Of a stretch of 64,000 bases of DNA, positions 53,031-61,633 are shown one piece after another. The stretch lies in contig NZ_FUXG01000008.1 of the NCBI RefSeq assembly GCF_900167095.1, forward strand, positions 85,978 to 149,977. The letters are read 5' to 3'. Origin of the DNA: Oceanospirillum multiglobuliferum (GTDB lineage Bacteria; Pseudomonadota; Gammaproteobacteria; Pseudomonadales; Halomonadaceae). The first letter of the stretch is position 1. Each line of letters begins with the position of its first letter. Both the position numbers and the translations under genes were made by a program. The notes beneath the pieces are model-generated. The model was not told the origin of the DNA. It worked only from the letters and a program-made list of their open reading frames with translations, and ran no database searches.

Positions 53031-53963
53031 ATGGCAAAGCTGACGTATCGACAAATTGAAGCCTTTCGCGCCGTGATGATCAGTGGCACAACCAGTGGTG
53101 CCGCTGATATTTTGTGTGTGTCGCAGCCTGCGGTGAGTCGCCTGATCAGTGATTTTGAAGATACGGTTGGGGTGTCGATGTTTGAGCGCCAAAAAAAGCG
53201 CTTAGTGCCAACGCCAGAAGCACAAGTGTTCTACGCTGAAGTTGAACGCTCGTTTGTATCTTTAGAAAAACTGATGCGCGCAGCGGATGATTTACGCGGC
53301 TTTCATCTGGGTTCATTGCGTATTGCGTCAATGCCTGCCGTGTCATTAGAGTTTGTGCCCGCAGTTATTCAGCAGTTCAGTCAGGACAACCTTGGGGTAT
53401 CACTCAGCTTTCAAATTCGCAGCACTCAGCAAGTGGCAGATTTAGTAGCCAGCCAACAGTTTGACCTTGGCATAGTTTCGGCTATTCCCTTAGCAGATGC
53501 TGCACTTAGGGTAGAACCACTTGCAGACAGCCGTATGGTCTGTGTTATGCCTTCCAATCATAGGTTAGCGGAGCAGGAGGTGATTCGGCCTCAAGACCTT
53601 GATGGGGAAAACTTTATATCAATGGGCGTTGATCAAAGTTTACGTCACAAAATTGATAGCGTATTCGACTCTGCTGGGGTCAAACGTCAATTGAACATCG
53701 ACACGCAGCTCTCTTACGGAGCTTGTGGCTTTGTTCAATCAGGTATGGGTGTGTCATTGGTAGATCCTATTACCGCACTGCATTATCAAAAGCTGGGGGT
53801 GGTGGCTCGTCGCTTTGAACCCAGAATTGCTTATCGCTATAACTTGATATTTCCTGCTCACCGCACTCCGTCAGCACTCACTAAAGCTTTTGTTAAACTG
53901 CTGAAAGCCCGTTTGACGTTACTCAGTAAAAGCAGCGCGGGTGTACTAACGCTAGACCATTGA
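53031..53963 (+). CDS. LysR family transcriptional regulator
   Basis: A 310-residue regulator. ATG 53031 gives the correct N terminus MAKLTYRQIEAFRAVMISGT; an upstream frame to 52989 overlaps the terminator and is not used. The winged HTH includes SGAADILCVSQPAVSRLISDFE, followed by a type-II binding-protein effector domain. The closest named type I recall is the opine/octopine-style regulators (NocR/OccR), consistent with the amine oxidase and TRAP operon located downstream and transcribed towards it. It is convergent with that operon, so it would act in trans on the TRAP promoter 6.5 kb away. Confidence 0.82.
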   Translation: MAKLTYRQIEAFRAVMISGTTSGAADILCVSQPAVSRLISDFEDTVGVSMFERQKKRLVPTPEAQVFYAEVERSFVSLEKLMRAADDLRGFHLGSLRIASMPAVSLEFVPAVIQQFSQDNLGVSLSFQIRSTQQVADLVASQQFDLGIVSAIPLADAALRVEPLADSRMVCVMPSNHRLAEQEVIRPQDLDGENFISMGVDQSLRHKIDSVFDSAGVKRQLNIDTQLSYGACGFVQSGMGVSLVDPITALHYQKLGVVARRFEPRIAYRYNLIFPAHRTPSALTKAFVKLLKARLTLLSKSSAGVLTLDH

Positions 53964-54081
53964 ATGTTTATGTGATTCATCACTCTGATATTAATGTCCG
54001 ACACTTAAAGAGCGCAGCAATAGAAATATTAGATGCTATGGCACGAACTGCACTGTTTTCATAATTTAAAGTGCAGCCCAT

Positions 54082-54121
54082 AAAAAAGGCTCAAACAGCA
54101 CTGGAGTACGCGGTTTGAGCC
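54082..54121 (-). terminator. Terminator of the TRAP/oxidase operon
   Basis: Stem GGCTCAAAC / GTTTGAGCC (perfect 9 bp) with a 16-base loop. Read on the minus strand it is followed by six T residues, about 40 bases after the ridA stop. Confidence 0.9.
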
Positions 54122-54158
54122 AAAGCATGATTAACAATCAACTATTAAACAGGCGCAG

Positions 54159-54512
54159 TTAAACCTTTTGAGCGGCCACTACTGAGATTTCAACCAACAA
54201 CTCTGCCGATGCCATACGAGCCTCGACACAAGCGCGTGCAGGGGCTGCACCTTCTGGAATCCAGCTATCCCATACAGCATTCATTTCTTGAAATAGCGCC
54301 ATGTCTTTCAAATAAATCGTAGCGGATAAAATGTGCTCACGGTCACTGTTAACGGAGGCCAGCAATGTATCCACTTTGGCTAGCATGGTTTCAGTTTGAC
54401 CTGTGATATCAGCCGTGCGGTCCGCAGCCACTTGTCCGCACAGGTAGACCGTTCCGTTATGTACAACGGCACGGCTCATACGGGCACTAGTTTCAAAACG
54501 TTCAATCGACAT
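54159..54512 (-). CDS. RidA family enamine/imine deaminase
   Basis: A 117-residue RidA (YjgF/UK114) protein, which hydrolyses reactive enamine/imine intermediates to ketones. Characteristic segments are [20 protein letters not shown] and the C-terminal [22 protein letters not shown] with the active-site Arg. It is the last gene of the amine-oxidase operon, 40 bases after the FAD subunit. Its placement suggests that the upstream oxidase forms an imine product, which RidA would release as keto compound and ammonia. Confidence 0.92.
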   Translation of the reverse strand: MSIERFETSARMSRAVVHNGTVYLCGQVAADRTADITGQTETMLAKVDTLLASVNSDREHILSATIYLKDMALFQEMNAVWDSWIPEGAAPARACVEARMASAELLVEISVVAAQKV

Positions 54513-54554
54513 GGGTATTTGTCCTCTGTAAATAATGCTGATAGCAGGTGCGGA

Positions 54555-55991
54555 TTAGTCCGCCAAGTCTGCCAGTTCAGATAAAGTTAATGGCTTAATT
54601 GGGCTGCGAATTTGATAATAGCCGACAGCCTCCACAGTGCGGTTTTGCTCATCTGCAATTAGATTGGCAACGGTTAATCCGCACATACGGCCTTGGCATG
54701 GCCCCATACCTGCTCGACAAAATGCCTTAGCCTGATTAGGCCCTGCCACTCCTTGGGCTGCAATTTTTCGAATTTGATCGGCACTGATCTCTTCGCAGCG
54801 GCAGACAATTGTATCACCTAAGGGCTTTAGAAAAGCCTCAGCAGGTTGATAAAGCTGATCTAAAAATGGCCGAATGCTAAGCTGTTTGGCTAAAATTCTC
54901 TGTATAGGTCTAGTCTGTTGTACAAGCACCTGCGGATTAATTCGTTCTAGTTGCTCAGCAATTTTTAATGCTGCCAGCTGACCTTGACATTCCGCGGCAA
55001 CAGCACCAGCTATACCGCCACCGTCACCTGCAATAAAAATATCTGCATGGCTACTTTGCCCCCATGTGTCACGCACAGGTGACCAGCACTGTTGTAACGC
55101 TTGCCACTGGTGTGCCAATCCTAATGCACGACTAAGCTGAACATTTGGCACAACACCTTGATGCACCAACAAGCTGTTGCAGTCGATCTGCTGAACCTTG
55201 CCTGACACACTGAACTGTACTTGTTCCAGCTGGATTCCTTGCTCACAAGCGATGGCTTTTAAATCGCTAACCTGACGCTCATAACGAATACCCGACTTTT
55301 TCAGTTCTTGAAGCAATCCTAAGCCTTTTTTCAGCAGAATAGGATTTTTTAGGGCACCCCAAAGATATTTCGCTGCTTTTAGATAGCGCCCCTTAGGAGT
55401 GGTGTCTAAAACCGCGGTAATGGCAACTCCTGCTCTATTGAGCTGCGCTGCAATCAATAATAAAAGTGGCCCACTACCTGCCAAAACCAAAGGCGCTGCG
55501 GGTGCTAATGCGCTTTGTTTTAACAAAATTTGTGCGGCACCACAGGTCATCACACCCGGTAATGTCCAACCGGGAAAGGCCACAGGCCGCTCCATTGCAC
55601 CTGTTGCCAAAAGCACTTTCTTTGCCCTTAAACGGTGACTGATTTCACCACTGCTGAAACTGACAACCAGATCATCTTCAACAGACCACACCATACTATT
55701 AGGAAGGTAAGTTATTTGTGACTGCTCAGCATTGAGTTGTTGTTCAAAAGCGGCCAACAGGGTTTGCCCCGCGTAATAATCAGCCCCTAATATCTGTTGA
55801 TATTGTAGCGCTGTATGTTGAATAGCGCGGTAAATTTGGCCTCCGACCGAGCATTGCTCATCCATCAGCGCCACTGTTAAACCTTCACGGGCTGCCGTGC
55901 TGGCCGCCGCCATACCCGCAGGGCCTGCACCGATAATAATCAGGTCATATTGACTGTCGCCTTGAGTATCAGGCACAGAAGATTTTGTCAT
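54555..55991 (-). CDS. FAD/NAD(P)-dependent oxidoreductase, alpha subunit with Fe-S
   Basis: A 478-residue flavoprotein, the large subunit of a three-subunit oxidase of the opine oxidase/HcnB/D-hydroxyproline dehydrogenase type. The FAD motif is LIIGAGPAGMAAASTAAREG at the N terminus, a second nucleotide motif lies near residue 190 (LVLAGSGPLLLLIAAQL), and the C terminus carries a BFD-like iron-sulfur segment CRCEEIS ... CRAGMGPCQGRMCG. It lies 26 bases after the Fe-S subunit gene and is coupled to ridA downstream. Confidence 0.85.
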   Translation of the reverse strand: MTKSSVPDTQGDSQYDLIIIGAGPAGMAAASTAAREGLTVALMDEQCSVGGQIYRAIQHTALQYQQILGADYYAGQTLLAAFEQQLNAEQSQITYLPNSMVWSVEDDLVVSFSSGEISHRLRAKKVLLATGAMERPVAFPGWTLPGVMTCGAAQILLKQSALAPAAPLVLAGSGPLLLLIAAQLNRAGVAITAVLDTTPKGRYLKAAKYLWGALKNPILLKKGLGLLQELKKSGIRYERQVSDLKAIACEQGIQLEQVQFSVSGKVQQIDCNSLLVHQGVVPNVQLSRALGLAHQWQALQQCWSPVRDTWGQSSHADIFIAGDGGGIAGAVAAECQGQLAALKIAEQLERINPQVLVQQTRPIQRILAKQLSIRPFLDQLYQPAEAFLKPLGDTIVCRCEEISADQIRKIAAQGVAGPNQAKAFCRAGMGPCQGRMCGLTVANLIADEQNRTVEAVGYYQIRSPIKPLTLSELADLAD

Positions 55992-56017
55992 GATGCTCTC
56001 GTTTATCTCTGTTGGCG

Positions 56018-56341
56018 TTAATCATGCTGTGAATCGGTCAATAAACGCGCTTGTTGCTGACGTTTAATCTGCATACCTTCGCGTACCAAAGTCATGCAAC
56101 CCTGTGTATTGGCTTGGCCATCTATCTCTACTAAACACTCAAAGCACACACCCATCATGCAATAAGGCGCTCGACCTGAACCGGTTATAGGCGTCGTGCG
56201 GCTATGGCCTAAACCAGCAGCCAATATAGCAGCGGCAGCACTGTCGTGAGCTTGCACTTGAACCGCTTGGCCTTCTACGAAGACGGTTACACTGGCGTCA
56301 TGCCGACTGGGCAGGCGTTTAAAGTTTGAAACGTTGGTCAT
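56018..56341 (-). CDS. (2Fe-2S)-binding subunit of the oxidase
   Basis: A 107-residue ferredoxin-like subunit. ATG 56341 is preceded by GGAGGTG; a longer frame inside the previous gene is not used. The cluster motif is YCMMGVCFECLVEIDG, then CMTLVREGM (C-x4-C-x2-C ... C). It overlaps the DAO-type gene by 23 bases. Together with the subunits on either side it forms a typical alpha-gamma-beta set of an opine/hydroxyproline-like oxidase. Confidence 0.87.
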   Translation of the reverse strand: MTNVSNFKRLPSRHDASVTVFVEGQAVQVQAHDSAAAAILAAGLGHSRTTPITGSGRAPYCMMGVCFECLVEIDGQANTQGCMTLVREGMQIKRQQQARLLTDSQHD

Positions 56342-57440
56342 TGAACACCTCCAGAGGCAAATCGGTTGAACCTTGAGAGATCCAGTCTGCAATAGGACCT
56401 TCATGCAAAGCTCCTAAGGTGATGCCACTATGACAAGTCACCAGATAAGCGTTGCGATGTACTTCAGACTGTTGATAAATAGGGTAACCATCAGGGGTCA
56501 TCACTCTTAATGCGCCCCAAGCCCGTACCAAACGTACTCGATTTAAAATGGGGTACATTTTGCGCGCACGATTGGCAATTTTGGCCATCACTTCAATACG
56601 AGTGCCACTGTCAAACCCTACATCTTCTTTGGAGTCACCAATTTGCACCGTACCTTCACCTGTTTGCCGTACATGGCCTGTGGGATAGGTCAAAAACGGC
56701 TTCACACGCTCACTGATGAGCACTTGCCCACGATTGGGTACAACAGGCGCATTTAGTCCTAGCATCGGCGCAAGTATTTGGTTACCAAGCCCTGCACACA
56801 ACACCACTTTTTGGCATTGCCATAACCCATTTTGTGAGGTCTGAATCTGAAAGCCCTGTGTCAGGGCGCGAATATCTGACACTGTACCACTATGGATAAT
56901 CTGACCTCCCTGCTTTAAAAACGAATCCGTTAAGGCTCGAAAAAATAGCAGCGGATTTAAATGCCCATCTTCTGGGAACCAAGTCGCCCCTGCCACTTCT
57001 GGCCCAGCTTCTGGCTCCAACTCACGCAGTTGTTGAAGATCTAAAACTTCAAAAGGGTAATCCCCTCCTACTGCCACTTGCATCTGACTGAGCATCTGCT
57101 TTCGTGCTTGTAGCTCTGCTTCTGTCAGGCAAAAAAATAAGCCGCCTTTTTGTTGTAACTGGATGTCGATTCCCGTGTCTGCTTGCAGGCGCTTAGCTAA
57201 AGGTTGCCACAAACGGGCCGAACGTCGACTGATCTGTGCATATTGGGCAAGGGAATCGCCCTTACCTTGAACCCATACCAGTCCGAAATTGCCACGAGAC
57301 GCTCTAAAAGCCAGATCGCTTTCATCCAGAACACAGACTTGATGGCCATTTCGAATCAAGCCCAGTGCCACTGAAAGCCCTACAACGCCGCCTCCGATGA
57401 CACAAATTTCAGCTTGGTTGTGGTTGCCAGATAAACCCAT
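56319..57440 (-). CDS. FAD-dependent oxidoreductase (DAO type), beta subunit
   Basis: A 373-residue D-amino-acid-oxidase-type flavoprotein. The N terminus has ICVIGGGVVGLSVALGLIRNGH for FAD, followed by RASRGNFGLVWVQGKGDS, and the C-terminal region ends with RVRLVRAWGALRVMTPDGYPI and CHSGITLG. This is the catalytic subunit of the three-part oxidase. Substrates of relatives are D-hydroxyproline, octopine, nopaline or glycine-like cyanide precursors; the exact one cannot be read here because no epimerase, aldolase or cyclase is nearby. A strong hairpin lies between it and the TRAP SBP gene. Confidence 0.86.
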   Translation of the reverse strand: MGLSGNHNQAEICVIGGGVVGLSVALGLIRNGHQVCVLDESDLAFRASRGNFGLVWVQGKGDSLAQYAQISRRSARLWQPLAKRLQADTGIDIQLQQKGGLFFCLTEAELQARKQMLSQMQVAVGGDYPFEVLDLQQLRELEPEAGPEVAGATWFPEDGHLNPLLFFRALTDSFLKQGGQIIHSGTVSDIRALTQGFQIQTSQNGLWQCQKVVLCAGLGNQILAPMLGLNAPVVPNRGQVLISERVKPFLTYPTGHVRQTGEGTVQIGDSKEDVGFDSGTRIEVMAKIANRARKMYPILNRVRLVRAWGALRVMTPDGYPIYQQSEVHRNAYLVTCHSGITLGALHEGPIADWISQGSTDLPLEVFNDQRFKL

Positions 57441-57478
57441 GATTGCAGTGATCCTTGGTCAATATCTTGAGTAGAAGA

Positions 57479-57514
57479 GGTGTACTGAACAGCGTATCAG
57501 CCATTCAGTACACC
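57479..57514 (-). terminator. Intercistronic hairpin between TRAP SBP and DAO genes
   Basis: A perfect 11-bp stem GGTGTACTGAA / TTCAGTACACC with a 14-base loop lies between dctP and the oxidase genes on the minus strand. No T-run follows, so it probably protects the abundant SBP message from 3' decay and lowers downstream expression. Confidence 0.7.
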
Positions 57515-57535
57515 CTACTTAGCGGAGTGAACGTC

Positions 57536-58534
57536 TTAGTTCAACGCTTTGTCTAGTACGTTTTGAGCCCAGTCATGGCCAATATCATCGATGATTTCAG
57601 GCCATACTTTTTCGCGTACAATTTTGGCATGAGCTTCAATTTGTGCCTCAGAGACAGGCACAATATGCGCGCCCGCTTTGGCCAAAAGCTGCTCATTTTT
57701 CAGCTGATCCTTACGGGCACTACCCCAACGGGCTTGCTCAAAGCGGTCAGCAGCGGCTTGCAGTTTTTGCTGCTGCGCATCTGATAGCTCACCAAGTACC
57801 TCTTTATTGATAATCAAGTACCACATTTCAAAGTGAGTATTAATCGGTAAGTAGCTTTTGGTCACATCACGGAAAGAGGCATAATAACCCTCAGCACCAG
57901 ATCCCATTACACCGTCTACGACACCCGTTTGTACCGCAGTAAAAGCTTCAGAGAATGGCAAAGGTGAGCCAATAAACCCGATATTGTCTGCTGTTAACTG
58001 GAAGGTTTTAATCGGAGGCACTCGTAGCTTGGCATTTTTCATTACGCTCGGGTCGGCAGCTTCTGCAATCTCTTTGTTCAGTGATACACCACCAAAATAA
58101 ACAGGCCATGCGGCTAAGACCTCAATGTTTTGTTCGCCATAAAGCTCAGAGACTGTGCCTCGCATTGGTGAACCTTTGGCAAAGACTTTTTGAGCATCGT
58201 CCCAAGTCTTCACCAAGTACGGCATATATACGATTTGAAAGCGTTTGTCCGCACTTGAAGCCGGAGGCTGTACCGCCATATCAATGGCACCAAGGCTGAC
58301 ACGCTCTTGCACAACGGTGTAATCACCAAGGGCACTGGCAGCATAAATTTTGATTTTCACTTTGCCATCAGTCGCAGACTTCACATCCTCAGCAAAACGC
58401 TTGGCATCCAGATCAATCGCAGTGTCTTGAGGACGAACATGCGACATCTTTAAGGTAACGGCCTGCGCCACAGAGGTCAGTGACGCAGACAGCGCAACAG
58501 CTAAGGCCAGTTTTTTCATCAGGCTTGTTTTCAT
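57536..58534 (-). CDS. dctP: TRAP transporter substrate-binding protein DctP
   Basis: A 332-residue periplasmic solute receptor. ATG 58534 is preceded by CAGGAGAA; the long upstream frame is not used. Signal peptide is KKLALAVALSASLTSVAQAV. DctP core segments are LKMSHVRPQDTAIDLDAKRFAEDV, then FPLPFSEAFTAVQTGVVDGVMGSG (the Arg/Trp carboxylate site region) and KEVLGELSDAQQQKLQAAADRFEQ. It probably binds the substrate of the oxidase, an acid or opine-like compound, in the periplasm. Second-step partner of the DctQM membrane unit. Confidence 0.87.
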   Translation of the reverse strand: MKTSLMKKLALAVALSASLTSVAQAVTLKMSHVRPQDTAIDLDAKRFAEDVKSATDGKVKIKIYAASALGDYTVVQERVSLGAIDMAVQPPASSADKRFQIVYMPYLVKTWDDAQKVFAKGSPMRGTVSELYGEQNIEVLAAWPVYFGGVSLNKEIAEAADPSVMKNAKLRVPPIKTFQLTADNIGFIGSPLPFSEAFTAVQTGVVDGVMGSGAEGYYASFRDVTKSYLPINTHFEMWYLIINKEVLGELSDAQQQKLQAAADRFEQARWGSARKDQLKNEQLLAKAGAHIVPVSEAQIEAHAKIVREKVWPEIIDDIGHDWAQNVLDKALN

Positions 58535-58558
58535 TATTTTCTCCTGGGTTTGAGAGTG

Positions 58559-58578
58559 GCTCTGGACGCCTCCAGAGC
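58559..58578 (-). terminator. Intercistronic hairpin between dctM and dctP
   Basis: A perfect 8-bp stem GCTCTGGA / TCCAGAGC with a 4-base loop lies just upstream of dctP on the minus strand. It could be a processing site that isolates the SBP message, a common feature of TRAP operons. Confidence 0.5.
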
Positions 58579-58607
58579 TAGGCTTCGAAACGCGTATCTG
58601 TGCAGGC

Positions 58608-59906
58608 TTAATAGCCAAAAGCACGGGGAATGTATTCGGATAGATCAGGCCATACTGAGACCAGTACGACCACAGGGATGTAGCCAAACAAGATCAAGGT
58701 CATGGCAGGTTTAACCACTTCTGTAAACTTCACCTTGCCGATACGCGCTCCCAAATAAAGGATGCTGGCATAAGGAGGTGTCACACCGCCCATTGCAGTA
58801 TTCACGCCCATAATGGCCGCAAACTGAATCGGACTAACACCCAGTGCCGACATTAAAGGCAACAGTAAAGGCGCGGTTAAAATGATGGCGGTAATGTCGT
58901 TCACAATCATGCCGATACCAAACAAGAACAGGTTAGTCATGATTAACAACAGCACTTTGTTGTCTGTAATTTCAAAGATTTTATCCACCATCATCTGAGG
59001 AATATCTTCCATTACATAGATCTGGCTCAGCATCAAACTGAACAGAATCATAATCAGAATGGCACCCACCGCAGAGGCAGACTCTTTGCCCGATTCCAAC
59101 AAGGTTTTAAAGGTCAGCCCTTTGTAAATCATAAAACCAACGGGCAAAGCGTAAATCACAGCAACGGCTGCGGCTTCAGTAGGGGTCATAATGCCGCCAT
59201 AGATACCGCCTAAAATGATGATTGGCATCAGTAAAGCAGGGATAGCGTTGATAGTTTTTTTGCCGCCTTGTTTCATCAGCGCAGAGAACTCTAGCGGTTC
59301 ATCTAACACCAGAGGGAATTTGCGAGACATGACAAGGTTCACGATTGAAAAGCTCACCATCACCAATAAACCTGGCCCTAAGGTGGCTAGAAAACTGGCT
59401 AGAATTGACGTATCTGTCACCCAGCCATACACAATCATAGTGACACTAGGTGGAATCAATAAGCCTAGTACAGAAGAGTTAGCGACCAGTGCAGTAGCAT
59501 AAGCCCGCGGATAGCCTTTGCGCTCCATTTCAGGAATTAACAAGGGGCCAATCGCAGCAATACCAGTTAAACCGCTGCCAGAAATCGCGCCGATAATAGC
59601 GCAACTGACCGCCGCAACAACGCCCAACCCACCACGAATGCGACCAATAAAAATGTTCACAAACTCAAGTAAGCTGGCGGCTATACCACTGACACTCATA
59701 ATAGTGCCTGCAAACACAAATAGTGGAATTGCCAATAATACAGGGTTGGTCAACTGACTGAATCCCCACAGCATCATGCCACGCATGGTGGCTTCACCCA
59801 CTAAGGTCATCACCATTAAACCTGCGCCAAAACAATAAGGTAATGGCACACCTAGAGTTAACAGCACCACGAGTACCGCAAAGGCTAAGATTGCAATCTC
59901 GACCAT
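58608..59906 (-). CDS. dctM: TRAP transporter large permease DctM
   Basis: A 432-residue inner-membrane protein with about 12 helices, the channel subunit of the TRAP system. Family segments are GVPLPYCFGAGLMVMTLVGE, GAISGSGLTGIAAIGPLLIPEM, GLLIPPSVTMIVYGW and GVTPPYASILYLGARIGKV. It lies one base after dctQ and 73 bases before dctP. Confidence 0.93.
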   Translation of the reverse strand: MVEIAILAFAVLVVLLTLGVPLPYCFGAGLMVMTLVGEATMRGMMLWGFSQLTNPVLLAIPLFVFAGTIMSVSGIAASLLEFVNIFIGRIRGGLGVVAAVSCAIIGAISGSGLTGIAAIGPLLIPEMERKGYPRAYATALVANSSVLGLLIPPSVTMIVYGWVTDTSILASFLATLGPGLLVMVSFSIVNLVMSRKFPLVLDEPLEFSALMKQGGKKTINAIPALLMPIIILGGIYGGIMTPTEAAAVAVIYALPVGFMIYKGLTFKTLLESGKESASAVGAILIMILFSLMLSQIYVMEDIPQMMVDKIFEITDNKVLLLIMTNLFLFGIGMIVNDITAIILTAPLLLPLMSALGVSPIQFAAIMGVNTAMGGVTPPYASILYLGARIGKVKFTEVVKPAMTLILFGYIPVVVLVSVWPDLSEYIPRAFGY

Positions 59907-59907
59907 G

Positions 59908-60465
59908 TTATTGCCCCTTCTGATGATGATCGGTAGTTAAAATCTGCATTTCATTCAACTCAGACGTACTGAGTTCATCCGTGGCGTGCGAAGGCATAGG
60001 TCTATAACCCAATAAACTTTGCACGTTGCGAACTAAATGCCACAGGGTGAACAGTGTCATCATCGCCAGCCCTAAAAAGAGCGCAGACTCATAGATAAAA
60101 GTAGGGATGTACAGGGTTGGGCTTTCTTTACCAACACGCAGGGCGTAGCTGAAGTATTTCCAAGCCCACCAGCACAGCCATAAAGAGATCACAACACTGA
60201 TCACTTCAGAGATGATATGTAGAATTAAGCGAGCCTTATCGGTACTGAGAAAAATCTCTAATACGTTGGCTCGAATCTGTGTGTCTTCTCGGGATGCGTT
60301 CACACTACCAAGAATGTATAACCAGATCGTAGGAACCAAAGCGGCTTCTTCTAGCCCCATAACTGGCATCTCAAAGACATAACGGGTCAGCACTTGCACA
60401 AACTGACAAGCCGCTACGGTACTTATTAATATCGTTAGGGTGTAACGGAAAAAAACCTCCATCAA
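59908..60465 (-). CDS. dctQ: TRAP transporter small permease DctQ
   Basis: A 185-residue inner-membrane protein with four helices. First helices are RYTLTILISTVAACQFVQVLTRYVFEMPVMGLEEA, which is the DctQ core, and the last is YESALFLGLAMMTLFTLWHLVRNV. First gene of the minus-strand operon, followed directly by dctM. A 277-base non-coding gap before it contains the divergent promoters with the alpha/beta hydrolase gene; I saw no obvious operator there. Confidence 0.9.
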   Translation of the reverse strand: MMEVFFRYTLTILISTVAACQFVQVLTRYVFEMPVMGLEEAALVPTIWLYILGSVNASREDTQIRANVLEIFLSTDKARLILHIISEVISVVISLWLCWWAWKYFSYALRVGKESPTLYIPTFIYESALFLGLAMMTLFTLWHLVRNVQSLLGYRPMPSHATDELSTSELNEMQILTTDHHQKGQ

Positions 60466-60742
60466 AACCTCGCATTTTTATGTTTTTAGTTGAGGGGGGA
60501 TTGGAGGTAATCATGAAAGCTAGACAAAATAACATCAAATCGTTTTTTTACATTACTTGATAATATCTTATTATGTTTATTGCATTAAAAATCCACCAAT
60601 ATGACAGAGCTTAAACCTACGAATTTTGAACTTGGTCGAATTGCCATTTGTGTTCTATCAAGGGAATGTTTACCCTTTGTCACCATGTCTTTATTCAAAA
60701 GCACTCTAAAATCATCACCATACATGTCATCAAGGACGTTAT

Positions 60743-61543
60743 ATGTATATTCAAGAACACAACGAGCTCGGCTATATTTGCACGCAGTGGCCGATTCAGC
60801 CTGAATTGCCAACCCTAATTTTGATTCATGGTGCGGGCTTAAATCATGCCCAGTGGCAAGCTCAGCTTGAAGGCTTAAGAGACAGCGCCAATGTGATCGC
60901 CCTTGATCTACCCGGCCATTCATTAAGCGCCCACCACGAAGGCGAGCAGTCTATAGCGGCGTATAGCCAAAATATTGTTGAGTTGATGGAGGCTCTGGCT
61001 TTAAAACAGGCCATATTGGTAGGGCATAGCATGGGTGGGGCGGTTTGCCTTGAGTTTGCAACACGTTACCCTGAGCGCGCACAAGCCTTGGTATTGCTGA
61101 ACACGGGCGCCAAGCTGAAAGTACAACCTGCATTATTAGAGCAGATCCGTGACAACTATCCTGCTTATGTCGATATGATGGTGCAAAATACCCTTACCGA
61201 TGGCGCGGCACCTGAAATTGTAGAGCCTTTTGCCGACTTGCTGCATCAAGGTGATATTGAGTCTGTAGTACGTGATTTTGAAGCCTGTAATGCTTTTGAT
61301 CGTTTAGATGTTTTGGCTGAGATTCAATGCCCTGCGTTAGTACTTAGTGCTGAATTGGATCAAATGACGCCGCCTAAATATGGTCAATATCTGGCTGATC
61401 AGCTAGACAATAGCCAATTTGTGGTCGTGGAAGGCGCAGCGCACTTAAGCCCAATGGAACATCCTGACGAAGTGAATCAAGCGATTACTGATTTTATTGA
61501 TCAGCTTTCTCGTACATATACCCGCCAAACAGCCACCGCTTAA
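60743..61543 (+). CDS. Alpha/beta hydrolase
   Basis: A 266-residue alpha/beta-hydrolase-fold enzyme. The oxyanion loop is LILIHGAGLNHAQW, nucleophile elbow GHSMGGAVCLEFA (Ser about residue 96), acid LSAELDQMTPP and catalytic His in EGAAHLSPMEHP. The sequence is of the general esterase/C-C hydrolase type. It lies 90 bases before bioA; BioH would have the elbow GWSLGG, so it is not clearly BioH, although a pimeloyl-related role cannot be excluded. Expected cytoplasmic. Substrate unknown. Confidence 0.85.
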   Translation: MYIQEHNELGYICTQWPIQPELPTLILIHGAGLNHAQWQAQLEGLRDSANVIALDLPGHSLSAHHEGEQSIAAYSQNIVELMEALALKQAILVGHSMGGAVCLEFATRYPERAQALVLLNTGAKLKVQPALLEQIRDNYPAYVDMMVQNTLTDGAAPEIVEPFADLLHQGDIESVVRDFEACNAFDRLDVLAEIQCPALVLSAELDQMTPPKYGQYLADQLDNSQFVVVEGAAHLSPMEHPDEVNQAITDFIDQLSRTYTRQTATA

Positions 61544-61583
61544 TCATTCTAACCCGCGCACTGGTTTTGACTTTGTCCCTGCT

Positions 61584-61618
61584 CTGGTAAACTGAAAACA
61601 ATATTTTTGGTTTACCAG
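61584..61618. promoter_or_regulatory. BirA (biotin repressor) operator
   Basis: CTGGTAAACT, a 15-base spacer and GGTTTACCAG form an almost perfect inverted repeat that matches the bacterial BirA box (TTGTAAACC-N15/16-GGTTTACAA). It is 15 bases before the bioA ATG, so biotin-loaded BirA can block bioA transcription. Confidence 0.88.
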
Positions 61619-61633
61619 TAACAGGATATCGTC

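Noticed and set aside
60585..60923. 112-codon minus-strand and 67-codon plus-strand frames before the alpha/beta hydrolase
   Set aside because: They overlap each other and the hydrolase start, lack ribosome sites and resemble no family; the region is treated as divergent promoter.
60743..61543. Alpha/beta hydrolase as BioH
   Set aside because: Near bioA, but the nucleophile elbow is GHSMGG, not the GWSLGG typical of BioH, and it lies outside the BirA-controlled unit.
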